From Janthinobacterium sp. (lineage in GTDB: Bacteria > Pseudomonadota > Gammaproteobacteria > Burkholderiales > Chitinibacteraceae), in contig JANYCY010000074.1 in the NCBI GenBank assembly GCA_025360045.1, positions 1-64,000 of the forward strand: a stretch of DNA of 64,000 bases, read 5' to 3'. The position numbers and the translations under genes are program-made. Shown piece by piece: positions 38,187 through 47,200 of the stretch. Numbering within the stretch: the stretch's first letter is position 1; each line of letters starts with the position of its first letter. Under the pieces are notes generated by a model, which worked only from the letters and a program-made list of their open reading frames with translations, had not been told where the DNA came from and did no database searches.

Positions 38187-38393
38187 TAAACCCAGATCTT
38201 GAAACACGGAGGACACAGAGAACACGGAGTCTCACGGAGGAAAAACATGAGAGAAAACAAGGTGCTCATGGTTTTTTTCGACACGAAGCAGACGCCACCA
38301 AAGCTCAAGCAAAAACCGGAAAACTCCCTTTTAGTTTTCCTCCGTGTAACTCTGTGTCCTCCGTGTTCTCAGTGGTTCAAGACCTGGGTTTTA
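38187..38393. repeat. Family A inverted repeat inside the rbs operon (copy A7)
   Basis: The longest paired copy: left arm TAAACCCAGATCTTGAAACA..., right arm ...CAGTGGTTCAAGACCTGGGT. Arms of about 55 bases flank an internal segment that contains AAAACTCCCTTTTAGTTTTCC. It fills most of the 310-base rbsD-rbsA gap. Confidence 0.85.
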
Positions 38394-38481
38394 TATGCAG
38401 CTGAGTTTTACGATTATTTCCTGCTGTTTTTATGTATTCATGTTTTAAAAACCGTTACTCATTTAAAACCAAGGCTTTCGT

Positions 38482-39957
38482 ATGCTGATCCAAATGCAAG
38501 GCATCAATAAATCTTTTGGCCCGGTTAAGGTGCTGGAAGGCGTGGATTTTGCGCTGGAGCGCGGCGAGATTCATGCGCTGATGGGTGAAAACGGCGCGGG
38601 TAAATCGACGCTGATGAAAATCCTCACCGGCATTTACCCAAGCGACGCTGGCCGTATTCATGTGGATGGCCGTGAAGTGGCTGTTCATAGCCCAAAAGAA
38701 GCCGAAGCGCTGGGCATTGCCATCATTCACCAAGAGCTGAACCTGATTCGTGAATTATCGGTGATGGATAACCTGTTTTTAGGGCGTGAAAAAACCCGTG
38801 GCGGCTGGCTAAAATCCAGCGAGATGCGCGCGCTTTGCCGCGAATATCTGGCGCTGCTGGGCATTAGCAACATCGACCCCGATCAAGAAGCAGGCACTCT
38901 ATCTATCGGCCAGCAGCAAATGGTCGAAATCGCCAAAGCGCTGTCGCTCAACGCGCAAGTCTTAATCATGGATGAGCCAACGGCGGCCTTAAGTAATCGT
39001 GAAATCGAAGTTTTATTTAAGCTAATGCAAGATTTAAAAGCCCGCGGTGTAGGCATTGTGTATGTATCGCACCGGATGGAAGAAATCTTTCAGGTTTGCG
39101 ATCGCATCTCGGTCTTGCGCGACGGGCAATTTGTTGGCACCCGTGTGATCAAAGAAACGCGCTTTGATGAAATCGTCAAAATGATGGTGGGGCGTGAAAT
39201 TGGCGACCGTTACCCTAAGCGCAGCAGCGCCCTTGGGCCGGTGCGCTTTAAGGTAGAAAACCTCGCCGACGATCACACCATTAGCGGCATCAATTTTGAA
39301 ATTCGCCAAGGCGAAGTACTCGGCGTGGCGGGCTTGATGGGTGCAGGGCGTAGCGAAATTGCCCATAGCCTGTTTGGCCTGTCTGCCAAATCGGCGGGGC
39401 AAATTTGGCTGGATGGTGCGCCTATTCATTGCAAATCCGCCATTGAAGCAATTGAGCACGGCATAGGCTATGTCACAGAAGACAGAAAATCCCAAGGCTT
39501 GGTGCTGGGTTTATCGGTTAAAGAAAACATCAGCCTGACCAATGCCCCAAGCAAAATGGGGATAATTGATCATGATGCCGAAAGTAAAAACGTCAGCGAA
39601 ATGATACGCAAGCTGTCTATCCGCACCCGTGATGCTGATCTGGAAGTCAAATCGCTATCAGGCGGTAATCAGCAAAAGGTGGTGTTTGCCAAATGGCTGG
39701 GGATTCATCCCAAGGTGCTGTTTTTAGACGAGCCCACCCGTGGGGTAGACGTCGGCGGCAAGGCGGAGATTTACCACATTATTAATGAGCTGGCCGCCAG
39801 TGGCGTCGCCATTTTGATGATTTCATCCGAACTACCCGAAGTGCTCGCCATGAGCGATCGCATCCTGGTGATGCACCAAGGACAAAGCGCCGGCATTTTC
39901 GATGCTAAAACGGCCACCCAAGAATCAATTATGCACGCCGCTACCGGAGGCCAATAA
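38482..39957 (+). CDS. rbsA: Ribose ABC transporter, ATP-binding protein
   Basis: Double ATPase of the sugar ABC family. The first half has Walker A GENGAGKSTL and signature LSIGQQQMVEIAKAL, the second half GLMGAGRSEIAHSLFG in place of a normal Walker A, and signature LSGGNQQKVVFAKWL with FLDEPTRGVDVGGK. It has 491 residues. It abuts rbsC with no spacing. Confidence 0.95.
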   Translation: MLIQMQGINKSFGPVKVLEGVDFALERGEIHALMGENGAGKSTLMKILTGIYPSDAGRIHVDGREVAVHSPKEAEALGIAIIHQELNLIRELSVMDNLFLGREKTRGGWLKSSEMRALCREYLALLGISNIDPDQEAGTLSIGQQQMVEIAKALSLNAQVLIMDEPTAALSNREIEVLFKLMQDLKARGVGIVYVSHRMEEIFQVCDRISVLRDGQFVGTRVIKETRFDEIVKMMVGREIGDRYPKRSSALGPVRFKVENLADDHTISGINFEIRQGEVLGVAGLMGAGRSEIAHSLFGLSAKSAGQIWLDGAPIHCKSAIEAIEHGIGYVTEDRKSQGLVLGLSVKENISLTNAPSKMGIIDHDAESKNVSEMIRKLSIRTRDADLEVKSLSGGNQQKVVFAKWLGIHPKVLFLDEPTRGVDVGGKAEIYHIINELAASGVAILMISSELPEVLAMSDRILVMHQGQSAGIFDAKTATQESIMHAATGGQ

Positions 39958-40896
39958 ATGAATACAAGCCAAAAAGCCACGCTACAAAAGCTGGGCCCCC
40001 TACTCGCACTACTGCTTATTTCCGGCGTTTTGTCGGTAATGAGCCGTGATTTTCTCACCGTAAATAATCTGCTGAATGTGCTGCGCCAGGTGTCTATCAA
40101 TGCCCTGATTGCCTTTGGTATGACTTTTGTGATTTTGCTAGGTGGGATTGATTTATCCGTAGGTGCGGTGCTGGCGCTTTCATCTGTGGCCATTGCCAGC
40201 ATGATGGCGGCAGGCATTGATCCAGTGCTCGCAACATTATTTGGCGTTTTGGCTGGAGCTGCGCTTGGCGCGGTCAACGGCATCATTATTAGCCGTGGCA
40301 AAGTTGCGCCCTTTATTGCCACCCTGGGCACGATGACGGTATTTCGCGGCTTGGCGCTAGTCGCCTCAGATGGCCGCCCGATCACCGGCTTTAATAGCGA
40401 TTTTTTCTCGATGCTGGGCGCAGGCTATATCGGCAATTTGATTCCTGTGCCGGTGATTACCACCATGATCGCCTTTGTAGCGCTGTGGTTTATCTTAAAA
40501 AAGACCGTCTTTGGCCGCCATGTTTATGCCGTGGGGGGCAATGAAGAAGCGTCGCTGATCTCTGGCGTAAAAGTAAATCGCATCAAGCTTTGGGTTTACA
40601 CCCTCTCTGGTGGCTTATCCGCCCTAGCAGGCGTCATCCTTACCTCACGCTTGAATTCTGCCCAGCCTAATGCGGGCATGGGCTACGAGCTAGACGCCAT
40701 TGCCGCCGTGGTTTTAGGTGGCACTAGCTTATCCGGTGGCCGAGGCTGGATCGTCGGCACCCTAATCGGCGCGGTATTGATAGGGGTTCTCAATAATGGC
40801 TTAAACTTACTATCTGTGTCATCATTTTATCAGCAAGTTATTAAGGGAAGCGTGATCCTGCTGGCGGTATTGCTGGATAGAAGTGCAAAGAAATAA
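39958..40896 (+). CDS. rbsC: Ribose ABC transporter, permease
   Basis: Inner-membrane permease with eight to ten hydrophobic segments and the family loop VGGNEEASLISGVKVNRIKL. Other family wording is NVLRQVSINALIAFGMTFVI and GRGWIVGTLIGAVLIG. It has 312 residues. Starts right after the rbsA stop. rbsB follows only after a 518-base gap filled with repeats. Confidence 0.95.
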   Translation: MNTSQKATLQKLGPLLALLLISGVLSVMSRDFLTVNNLLNVLRQVSINALIAFGMTFVILLGGIDLSVGAVLALSSVAIASMMAAGIDPVLATLFGVLAGAALGAVNGIIISRGKVAPFIATLGTMTVFRGLALVASDGRPITGFNSDFFSMLGAGYIGNLIPVPVITTMIAFVALWFILKKTVFGRHVYAVGGNEEASLISGVKVNRIKLWVYTLSGGLSALAGVILTSRLNSAQPNAGMGYELDAIAAVVLGGTSLSGGRGWIVGTLIGAVLIGVLNNGLNLLSVSSFYQQVIKGSVILLAVLLDRSAKK

Positions 40897-40927
40897 AGGG
40901 CTGCATGCGCGCTAAGCAAATTGTTTC

Positions 40928-41204
40928 TTTATTAGCAAACAGAGATAAACGAATTGACCACATTCTTGGCACGGGGCTTTAAGTCCCCTTGAAGCACGCC
41001 GAAGCGAGGAACAAGCGGGCGGGATTTCGGCGAGGACTGTCTGAGCGAAGCGAGTTCCGCAGCCGCCGCTCGATTGTCCGCAGATGAGGGGCCTTCGTGC
41101 TGGTCGGGGCGGCCTTCTTTGGCTTCGTTTCTTGGCCGTTCAAGAAAGGAAGGCCCCCGCGGTGGCTACCGCTCCAAAATCAACGTGCCGAAGGCACTAA
41201 AAAG
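40928..41204 (+). repeat. Family B structured dispersed repeat (copy B3), inside rbs operon
   Basis: Shares with B1 the left flank TTATTAGCAAACAG and the full body. The main stem reads CTTCGTTTCTTG / CAAGAAAGGAAG at 41123-41152 with loop GCCGTT, against GTTC/GAAC at the same outer positions in B1. It ends with GTGCCGAAGGCACTAAAAAG. It lies between rbsC and rbsB in the sense direction. Confidence 0.85.
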
Positions 41205-41238
41205 GTCTTTTTGTATTTTTCTTGGCGCACATGGGACA

Positions 41239-41297
41239 AAACCCGCCATTTATTAGCTTTTGAGGCATAAGGCTGGCGGGTTTCACCCGCCCTACGA
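41239..41297. repeat. Family C repeat (copy C3)
   Basis: AAACCCGCC ... GGCGGGTTTCACCCGCCCTACG, directly after repeat B3 and before rbsB. Confidence 0.7.
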
Positions 41298-41414
41298 GAG
41301 GCCACTCTCCTAATTTTAAACCAAGCAAATCATCGCTTGGTTAAAAAGAAGCACTCAATGGCGCAGAAGTCGCCAGTGCTAATGTCGTCGTCCTTCACAC
41401 ACAAGGCTTTAAAC

Positions 41415-42353
41415 ATGAAAACTTGGCTCAAACCCCTTCTGATCGCCTCAATGGCTCTGGCATTTTCGGCTTGCTCCAAGCAAGGCCCTGAAAGTGCAGC
41501 CCCTGAGGCATCTGCACCTCATGTTACCGCGACAGCCAGCAATAACACCATCGGCCTAGCCATTTCCACCCAAAACAATCCTTTTTTTGTCACCTTAAAA
41601 CAAGGTGCTGAGGAAGCAGCCAAGGCGGGTGGCCTGACGCTAATTACCGTGGACGCGCAAGACGATGCGGCTAAGCAAATTGCCAGCATCGAAGATTTAA
41701 TCCAGAAAAAAGTGAAAGTGATTCTGATTAACCCAACCGATTCTGATGCGCTGGTGGCTGCGGTTAAACAAGCCAATGCGGCAAAAATCCCCGTAATTAC
41801 GCTGGATCGCAGCATTAGCGGTGGCGAAATCATCAGCCATATCGCTTCAGATAATGTGGCTGGAGGCAAAATGGCAGCGGCGTTTCTGCTAGAAAAAATC
41901 GGCAAGCAAGGTGAAATCGCCGAGCTGGAAGGCATTGCTGGCTCCTCCGCAGCACGTGAACGCGGCCAAGGCTTTCATGCTGGGGTGGATGCAGAAAAAG
42001 GCGTAAAAGTAGCCGCCAAGCAACCTGCCGACTTTGATCGCGCTAAAGGCTTGTCTGTGATGGAAAACATCCTACAAGGCAATAAAAAGATTAAAGCCGT
42101 CTTTGCCCACAACGACGAAATGGCCTTGGGTGCCGTGCAAGCGCTGGAAGCCGCTGGCCTTAAAAACGTGATTGTAGTGGGCTTTGATGCCACAGCAGAC
42201 GCCGTTGCCGCAGTAAAAGCCGGCAAGATGGCTGCCACCGTACAACAAAAACCTGAGCTAATCGGCAAGATGGGGATTGAAGCGGCCAAGAAAATCATCG
42301 ATGGCCAAACACCAGAGAAAAATATTCCAGTGCCTTTAGAGCTGGTCAAATAA
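41415..42353 (+). CDS. rbsB: Ribose-binding protein, possibly lipid-anchored
   Basis: Periplasmic ribose receptor of the RbsABC transporter: NTIGLAISTQNNPFFVTLKQ, IEDLIQKKVKVILINPTDSD, VITLDRSISGG, FAHNDEMALGAVQALE. It has 312 residues from the ATG at 41415 (AAGG upstream). The N-terminus reads MALAFSACSKQGPES, with a possible lipobox FSAC and an Ala/Pro-rich tether, so it may be a lipoprotein rather than a free periplasmic protein. A strong terminator follows. Confidence 0.93.
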   Translation: MKTWLKPLLIASMALAFSACSKQGPESAAPEASAPHVTATASNNTIGLAISTQNNPFFVTLKQGAEEAAKAGGLTLITVDAQDDAAKQIASIEDLIQKKVKVILINPTDSDALVAAVKQANAAKIPVITLDRSISGGEIISHIASDNVAGGKMAAAFLLEKIGKQGEIAELEGIAGSSAARERGQGFHAGVDAEKGVKVAAKQPADFDRAKGLSVMENILQGNKKIKAVFAHNDEMALGAVQALEAAGLKNVIVVGFDATADAVAAVKAGKMAATVQQKPELIGKMGIEAAKKIIDGQTPEKNIPVPLELVK

Positions 42354-42367
42354 GTTAGTAAGTTAAC

Positions 42368-42407
42368 AAAGCCCCTGATGATTTTAGCTTCATCAGGGGC
42401 TTTGTTT
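42368..42407 (+). terminator. Terminator of the rbs operon
   Basis: AAAGCCCCTGATGA and TCATCAGGGGCTTT form a perfect 14-bp stem with an 8-base loop, followed by GTTT, 15 bases after the rbsB stop. Confidence 0.88.
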
Positions 42408-42452
42408 ATTACTCATTCAAACAAAATACCTGTCACTCAGAGGCTCGAGCGC

Positions 42453-42563
42453 TAAACCTTGAACCACAGAGTAAGAGAAGAACACAGAGTTTCACAGAGA
42501 ACACCTTTCAATCCTCGTTTTTCTCTGTGGAACTCTGTGTTCTCTGTGGTTCAAGATTTTGGA
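42453..42563. repeat. Family A inverted repeat (copy A8)
   Basis: ACCTTGAACCACAGAGTAAG... on the left and ...TTCTCTGTGGTTCAAGAT on the right, between the converging rbsB and nadM-nudix genes. Confidence 0.85.
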
Positions 42564-42589
42564 CTCTCAATGGCGAACTGAAGCAATCA

Positions 42590-43639
42590 TCAAATCTGCC
42601 CTAAAAACCAATTCACAATATAGAAATGGTCTTCAAACAACTCAGCTTCCATACGATTAAATTCAAATAGCGGCACCCATTTAGCCCGGTCTGCATCTTC
42701 CCCACCACGCACCTTAGGCAAGCCCTCGCCGGTGGGCGTTAGCTCAATTAAAAAAGCATGGGTAATGGTGCGGCCGCGCAAGGATCTGTGCGGGTGATCG
42801 AATACCCGTGAAGAGCGAATCGATCCAGCCAGCACCGGCGCAGGCACTTTTAAACGTGTTTCATCACGCAGCTCGCGGATCACAGCGTCTTTAACCAATT
42901 CATCCTGATTAATAAAGCCACCCGGCAAGGCCCACAGCCCACGCCCCGGCAGGTTTTTACGCCGCACCAACAAGATATGCCCGGAGTGAATCACCACCGC
43001 ATCCACGGTTACAAAAGTGGGCGGATAGGGGGCAACAGACCACGCTTTGCGATAATCCTGCACAAAGCGCCATTCAGCCTCCAGATTGGCGTAAACCTCG
43101 CCTAAGCGAAACGCCTGTAAATGCGCGTAGACAGGCGCGGGTAATTTATCGGCACAAAGCCCTGCCCCACCATCAGCAAATAGATTACGGCGCACTTGCG
43201 AGGCATGAATGCCGATGATTTCAGGCACTTCCACCCGCTGCCACTGCGGGAAAAGATCAAGATAATAAGTGTGCTTGCTGCGGCTGCTGCCCACGATGCC
43301 CACTTTAAATTGCGCTTCACGGCTACCAAGGCTGGCGGTATCGACTGCAATCACTTTATCCACAAGGCTTTGCACCTCGGTCACCCACTGCTGATCGTTA
43401 TACATTCTGTCAGAGCAGCCCACTACAAACACTCTATCCTGCATTTCTGGCGGTAATGCCGCACGTAGCATCGCTTCGCGCTCAGGCACTGTCCAGGGGT
43501 TACGCGGGTTTCTGGCCTGACGGGCTGAGCCGCAAATCACAATCAGCTTGCCCGCCCGCTCTAATGCCGCCTTCACCACCTGCAAATGCCCAAGATGGAA
43601 AGGCTGAAAGCGCCCAATAAATACGAGGTAATCCAGCAT
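42590..43639 (-). CDS. Bifunctional NMN adenylyltransferase / Nudix hydrolase
   Basis: The N-terminal NadM-type nucleotidyltransferase (VFIGRFQPFHLGHLQVV; the ISS/T-like VGSSRSKHTYY) makes NAD from NMN. The C-terminal Nudix domain has GGFINQDELVKDAVIRELRD followed by ET, fitting the Nudix box except that the last Gly is Thr, and is expected to act on ADP-ribose or a related compound. It has 349 residues from ATG 43639. A GTG at 43651 is also in frame. It lies downstream of nadA on the same strand, so the two form an NAD synthesis group, with a terminator between them. Confidence 0.92.
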   Translation of the reverse strand: MLDYLVFIGRFQPFHLGHLQVVKAALERAGKLIVICGSARQARNPRNPWTVPEREAMLRAALPPEMQDRVFVVGCSDRMYNDQQWVTEVQSLVDKVIAVDTASLGSREAQFKVGIVGSSRSKHTYYLDLFPQWQRVEVPEIIGIHASQVRRNLFADGGAGLCADKLPAPVYAHLQAFRLGEVYANLEAEWRFVQDYRKAWSVAPYPPTFVTVDAVVIHSGHILLVRRKNLPGRGLWALPGGFINQDELVKDAVIRELRDETRLKVPAPVLAGSIRSSRVFDHPHRSLRGRTITHAFLIELTPTGEGLPKVRGGEDADRAKWVPLFEFNRMEAELFEDHFYIVNWFLGQI

Positions 43640-43689
43640 CGTTTTAATCACCCGTCTTTTTTATCTGATATCTCAATAAGATCGTCACT

Positions 43690-43790
43690 CACTAGTGTTT
43701 CTGTCGGGAATCCAGCAGCTCTACTGGATCCCCGATAAATACACTCGGGGATGACGGGCATGTCATCTGGGAAATGACACCAGTTTTAAA
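43690..43790. repeat. REP-like repeat between nadA and nadM-nudix
   Basis: Contains GGGAATCCAG...CTGGATCCCC and CTCGGGGATGACGGGCATGT, the wording of common palindromic extragenic repeats of proteobacteria. Only one copy is in this window. Confidence 0.5.
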
Positions 43791-43791
43791 A

Positions 43792-43818
43792 CAAAAAAAA
43801 GGCGGGTAACGCACCCGC
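43792..43818 (-). terminator. Terminator of nadA
   Basis: Read on the minus strand: GGCGGGT-GCGTT-ACCCGCC followed by eight Ts, 20 bases after the nadA stop. Confidence 0.88.
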
Positions 43819-43838
43819 CCTTATGACTTAAACCCCGC

Positions 43839-44756
43839 TTACTGGTAATAGCGCTTGGAGAATTCCAGCATGCGTTCAATCGGCAGACGGGCATCATCCA
43901 TTTGCTCGGCGCTCAGGTAATCAATGCGCGTACCCTCGCCCACCTGTGCACGCTTAACGGCCTCAATGGTGTTCATCTTCATATAAGGGCAGGAATTACA
44001 CTGACAGCCAGCATAAATCGGTGCTTGTTTGATATTTAGATCAGGGCGGGCAAGGCCCATATTGTAAAGAATGCCGTCTTCGGTCGCGACAAAAATGACC
44101 GCATCCGGCTCTTTATCAAACGCTTTAATCCAGTTCAGCATACCCGATGTGGAGCCCACATAATCGGCCTGTTGCAGCACAGGCAGCGGGCTTTCAGGGT
44201 GAGCAATCAGGTATTTAGCGCCTGCAACGGCTGCAAATGCTTCATCCAGCGCAGCTTGGTTGAATTTATCGTGAACTTCACACACGGCGCTCCACAGCGG
44301 CATATCGTAGCCATACTGGAAGTTTAAATACGCGCCCATATTACGATCTGGTGAAAACGCCACCTTTTTACCTTCGGCATAAAGGCTGGCGATAATGTCA
44401 TCCACATTACGGCTAGTAACAATCCAATCCGATAAAGCCTTATGTTCAGCTGAGGAGTTAATATAAGAGACATGCACGTAATCAGCATGCTCTTCACGCC
44501 ATTTTTGTAAGGCGGTCACGTCGGTTTGGGTGACTAATGAACAAGTAGAGCCGCTGGCTGGCAAAATCACCTCGGCCTGCGGGTTAAGAATCTTGGCAGT
44601 TTCAGCCATAAAACGCACGCCAGCAAACACAATGACATCTGCACCGCATTCTTTAGCGTATAAAGACAGCTCTAAGCTATCACCAACTTTATCGGCCATT
44701 TGTTGAATTTCAGGCTGGGTATAGTAATGCGCAAGTGTGACAACACGTTTGGACAT
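43839..44756 (-). CDS. nadA: Quinolinate synthase NadA
   Basis: Condenses iminoaspartate with dihydroxyacetone phosphate to quinolinate using a [4Fe-4S] cluster. Family wording: LAHYYTQPEIQQMADKVGDS, FAGVRFMAETAKIL, PDRNMGAYLN and the Cys-rich CQCNSCPYMKMNT. Candidate cluster cysteines are in GSTCSLV, SAVCEVH and the CQCNSC segment. ATG at 44756 chosen with GGAGGA upstream, giving 305 residues. Eight more codons are open upstream. nadB and nadC are not in the window. Confidence 0.94.
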   Translation of the reverse strand: MSKRVVTLAHYYTQPEIQQMADKVGDSLELSLYAKECGADVIVFAGVRFMAETAKILNPQAEVILPASGSTCSLVTQTDVTALQKWREEHADYVHVSYINSSAEHKALSDWIVTSRNVDDIIASLYAEGKKVAFSPDRNMGAYLNFQYGYDMPLWSAVCEVHDKFNQAALDEAFAAVAGAKYLIAHPESPLPVLQQADYVGSTSGMLNWIKAFDKEPDAVIFVATEDGILYNMGLARPDLNIKQAPIYAGCQCNSCPYMKMNTIEAVKRAQVGEGTRIDYLSAEQMDDARLPIERMLEFSKRYYQ

Positions 44757-45031
44757 GGGAATTCCTCCAAGAAAAGCCACCGTCTACCCGGCAGCAGGAT
44801 ATAAATTAATGGCTTGCCGACCATCAATACTCTGCTAGTTTCCCTAGCAAAACGTCAGCAATGCATAAGCGTACCATAATTTAGCCTTTAAATATCAAGC
44901 ATCTACCTATTTAAATGCGCCTTTTAAAACAAAAATACGCTGATAGTGCTTGACGAAGTAGGGCCTCATCTTCATAATGCGACTCCTCTTCTGGTGCAAC
45001 AGCAGAAAAGAAAACGCAACAAAACAGTGAT
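44757..45031. other. Non-coding region before the tRNA array
   Basis: Should contain the nadA promoter (leftward) and the promoter of the tRNA operon (rightward). No repeat family and no open frame with a ribosome site was found. Confidence 0.4.
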
Positions 45032-45107
<76 letters not shown>

Positions 45108-45132
45108 TTAATACCGATGTAGATGTAAAGAT

Positions 45133-45208
<76 letters not shown>

Positions 45209-45244
45209 CTCATTTGCTTCGTTGTTGTACAATGCAAGATCTAT

Positions 45245-45320
<76 letters not shown>

Positions 45321-45344
45321 TTTCACGCATTAGCAGTGCCCTCA

Positions 45345-45420
<76 letters not shown>

Positions 45421-45462
45421 AATTTTAAAAATAAAGAAAACACCCTTTGTTTTAGTAACCAT

Positions 45463-45536
45463 GGCGGAGTAGCAAAATGGTTATGCAGCGGCTTGCAAAG
45501 CCGTCTACGCCGGTTCGATTCCGGCCTCCGCCTCCA
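45463..45536 (+). tRNA. tRNA-Cys (anticodon GCA)
   Basis: 74 bases with CCA encoded. Acceptor GGCGGAG/CTCCGCC, anticodon loop CTTGCAAAG, T-arm CCGGTTCGATTCCGG. Confidence 0.96.
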
Positions 45537-45581
45537 GTACCAGCTCGTTGAAGTGAAAGATACAAGTTGTTATTGCTTGTA

Positions 45582-45665
45582 GCCCGGGTGGTGAAATTGG
45601 TAGACACAAGGGACTTAAAATCCCTCGCTTATGGCGTATCGGTTCAAGTCCGATCCCGGGCACCA
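45582..45665 (+). tRNA. tRNA-Leu (anticodon TAA)
   Basis: 84 bases with CCA encoded. Acceptor GCCCGGG/CCCGGGC, anticodon loop ACTTAAAAT, a short variable arm (TCGCTTATGGCGT), T-arm TCGGTTCAAGTCCGA. The integrase gene lies 147 bases downstream and points towards it, so its 3' end is the likely phage attachment site. Confidence 0.96.
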
Positions 45666-45685
45666 CACTCAAACAGTAAAACTTC

Positions 45686-45719
45686 AAACCCGCATGCCTT
45701 AAGGCTTAGCGGGTTTTTT
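45686..45719 (+). terminator. Terminator of the tRNA operon
   Basis: AAACCCGC...GCGGGTTT stem with an inner GCCTTAAGGC, followed by Ts, 21 bases after tRNA-Leu. Confidence 0.85.
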
Positions 45720-45736
45720 GTTGTCTGTCGCCAATG

Positions 45737-45765
45737 AAAAAAGCCGGAAAAATTCCGGCTTTTTT
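45737..45765. terminator. Bidirectional terminator near the integrase end
   Basis: AAAAAAGCCGGAA-AAA-TTCCGGCTTTTTT has a long perfect stem with A- and T-runs on both sides. It can stop both the tRNA transcript and the leftward integrase transcript. Confidence 0.85.
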
Positions 45766-45811
45766 CACCTACTTTAGTTCCGCAAAAACAGAATAGTTCC
45801 GCAAAACCAAA

Positions 45812-46876
45812 TTATCGAGTGGGATTTACCAGCTTTCCAACCCTATGCCGAACGTAATTAGCGGTCATTATTTCAGTGGTATGGCCCAGTAAATCTTTTG
45901 CCATTCCCATTCCGCCTGACATGTCCGTTTCTGTCCCTGCTTTAGCGCGTAAATCCCTGAATTGCCATACCTGGCCGGATTCTTCCCTTGCTTTCTCAAA
46001 CTTATTACGCAGCTTAGAGTAAGTTAATGGCTTGCCATCCAGATCAACCAACAACTTCAAACTTCGCACCTTGTGTAGATGCTTGCGAGCCATAATTCGC
46101 TTTAGCAGCAGCTCCAGCTCTCCAATGACGGCAATCCTCAGTTTTGTCCCTGTTTTATTTTGCTTAATCCATATCTCACCATTTTTAATATCCACTTCCG
46201 ATATTTTCAGCACATCTGCAGGCCGCTGAGCCGTTAGCCAAGCCAGATCCATGGCTTCCTGCAAAGCCACGTCGGCCTTGTTATACACCGCCATATATTC
46301 AGGGCCATCAACATAAACATCACGGCCAAGCTCCTTATAGCCTTTGATACCCTGACATGGATTAGTCTTATTCGTATAACCCCAGCCTCTAGCCGCATTC
46401 CAAATATGAGAAAACAATGCTTTTTCTCTATTTGCCCTTACCCTGCCATCACCTGCATCTGGCCTTCCTTCCTGAATGTTCTTTTTGATCCTTTCCTGCA
46501 CTCGCCACGTCAAAAACTGCTGAATATTGACGGGCTGGATATCATCCAACGGTGCAGGTGGATCATTAAAGAAGGCTAATAGCTGTATCAATTCACGCAA
46601 ATTACAATCTTGCGTCGCTTGCCCTTTAGTTGGCAAAACCTCACGAATATAGCGATCTGCAGCATCCTTAAAAGTAACCACCACCACTGGAACATGGTGA
46701 TCGTTCATTTGCTCCAGCTCCGCCCATTTCTTTACCGCCGCGATATAGTCCGTCCCGAGAGAAATTTCTTTGCGCGGCTTACCTCCTGCATCATAAAAAT
46801 AGTACGTGTTATATCGACGCTCCCTCATACGCATACGCGGTGGCAAGTTCTTATTCTTTGTAGCGGTACGGCCCAT
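45812..46876 (-). CDS. Prophage tyrosine integrase
   Basis: Site-specific recombinase that inserts and excises the prophage. The N-terminal DNA-binding part starts with a basic stretch (GRTATKNKNLPPRMRMRERR). The core-binding domain follows, then the catalytic domain with Arg in TAQRPADVLKIS, the FRDLRAKAG box (Phe where His is usual), LLGHTTEIM and the nucleophile Tyr in TANYVRHR. It has 354 residues. It is next to tRNA-Leu, the first gene of the prophage from this side. Confidence 0.93.
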   Translation of the reverse strand: MGRTATKNKNLPPRMRMRERRYNTYYFYDAGGKPRKEISLGTDYIAAVKKWAELEQMNDHHVPVVVVTFKDAADRYIREVLPTKGQATQDCNLRELIQLLAFFNDPPAPLDDIQPVNIQQFLTWRVQERIKKNIQEGRPDAGDGRVRANREKALFSHIWNAARGWGYTNKTNPCQGIKGYKELGRDVYVDGPEYMAVYNKADVALQEAMDLAWLTAQRPADVLKISEVDIKNGEIWIKQNKTGTKLRIAVIGELELLLKRIMARKHLHKVRSLKLLVDLDGKPLTYSKLRNKFEKAREESGQVWQFRDLRAKAGTETDMSGGMGMAKDLLGHTTEIMTANYVRHRVGKLVNPTR

Positions 46877-46885
46877 AAATCACTT

Positions 46886-47131
46886 TTAACTGGAAATTAC
46901 ACGAGGAACCCATACAGGCTTTATAGATGCTGCTTCAGCCTTTCTACCTTCAATGGCTGAGCGTGTCACGACTGGCGCACCACGCGCATTCACCCAGAAC
47001 GCAATGCCAACTGATCTTAACCATGCGCACTGCAGCTCTTCACGACTTGATCCGCGCCGGCCGATGCTGACTCCCGTCAACTCGACCAGCTCGGATTTAT
47101 TTAAAAACAACCCACTTGCTTGAACCAGCAT
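46886..47131 (-). CDS. DUF4224-domain phage protein
   Basis: Starting at MLVQASGLFLNKSELVELTG it has 81 residues. The wording LNKSELVELTG...QCAWLRSVGIAFWVN...GAPVVTR matches DUF4224, a small family typically found beside phage integrases, perhaps an excisionase-like DNA binder. GTG at 47188 gives a longer alternative with a basic N-terminus. It ends 10 bases before the integrase start, suggesting co-transcription. Confidence 0.75.
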   Translation of the reverse strand: MLVQASGLFLNKSELVELTGVSIGRRGSSREELQCAWLRSVGIAFWVNARGAPVVTRSAIEGRKAEAASIKPVWVPRVISS

Positions 47132-47200
47132 ATCCGACCCGTAATTTGGACTTATTAGTAATTTCTTTCTTTTTTTCTCACTCCCCACCCAAAAATTATC

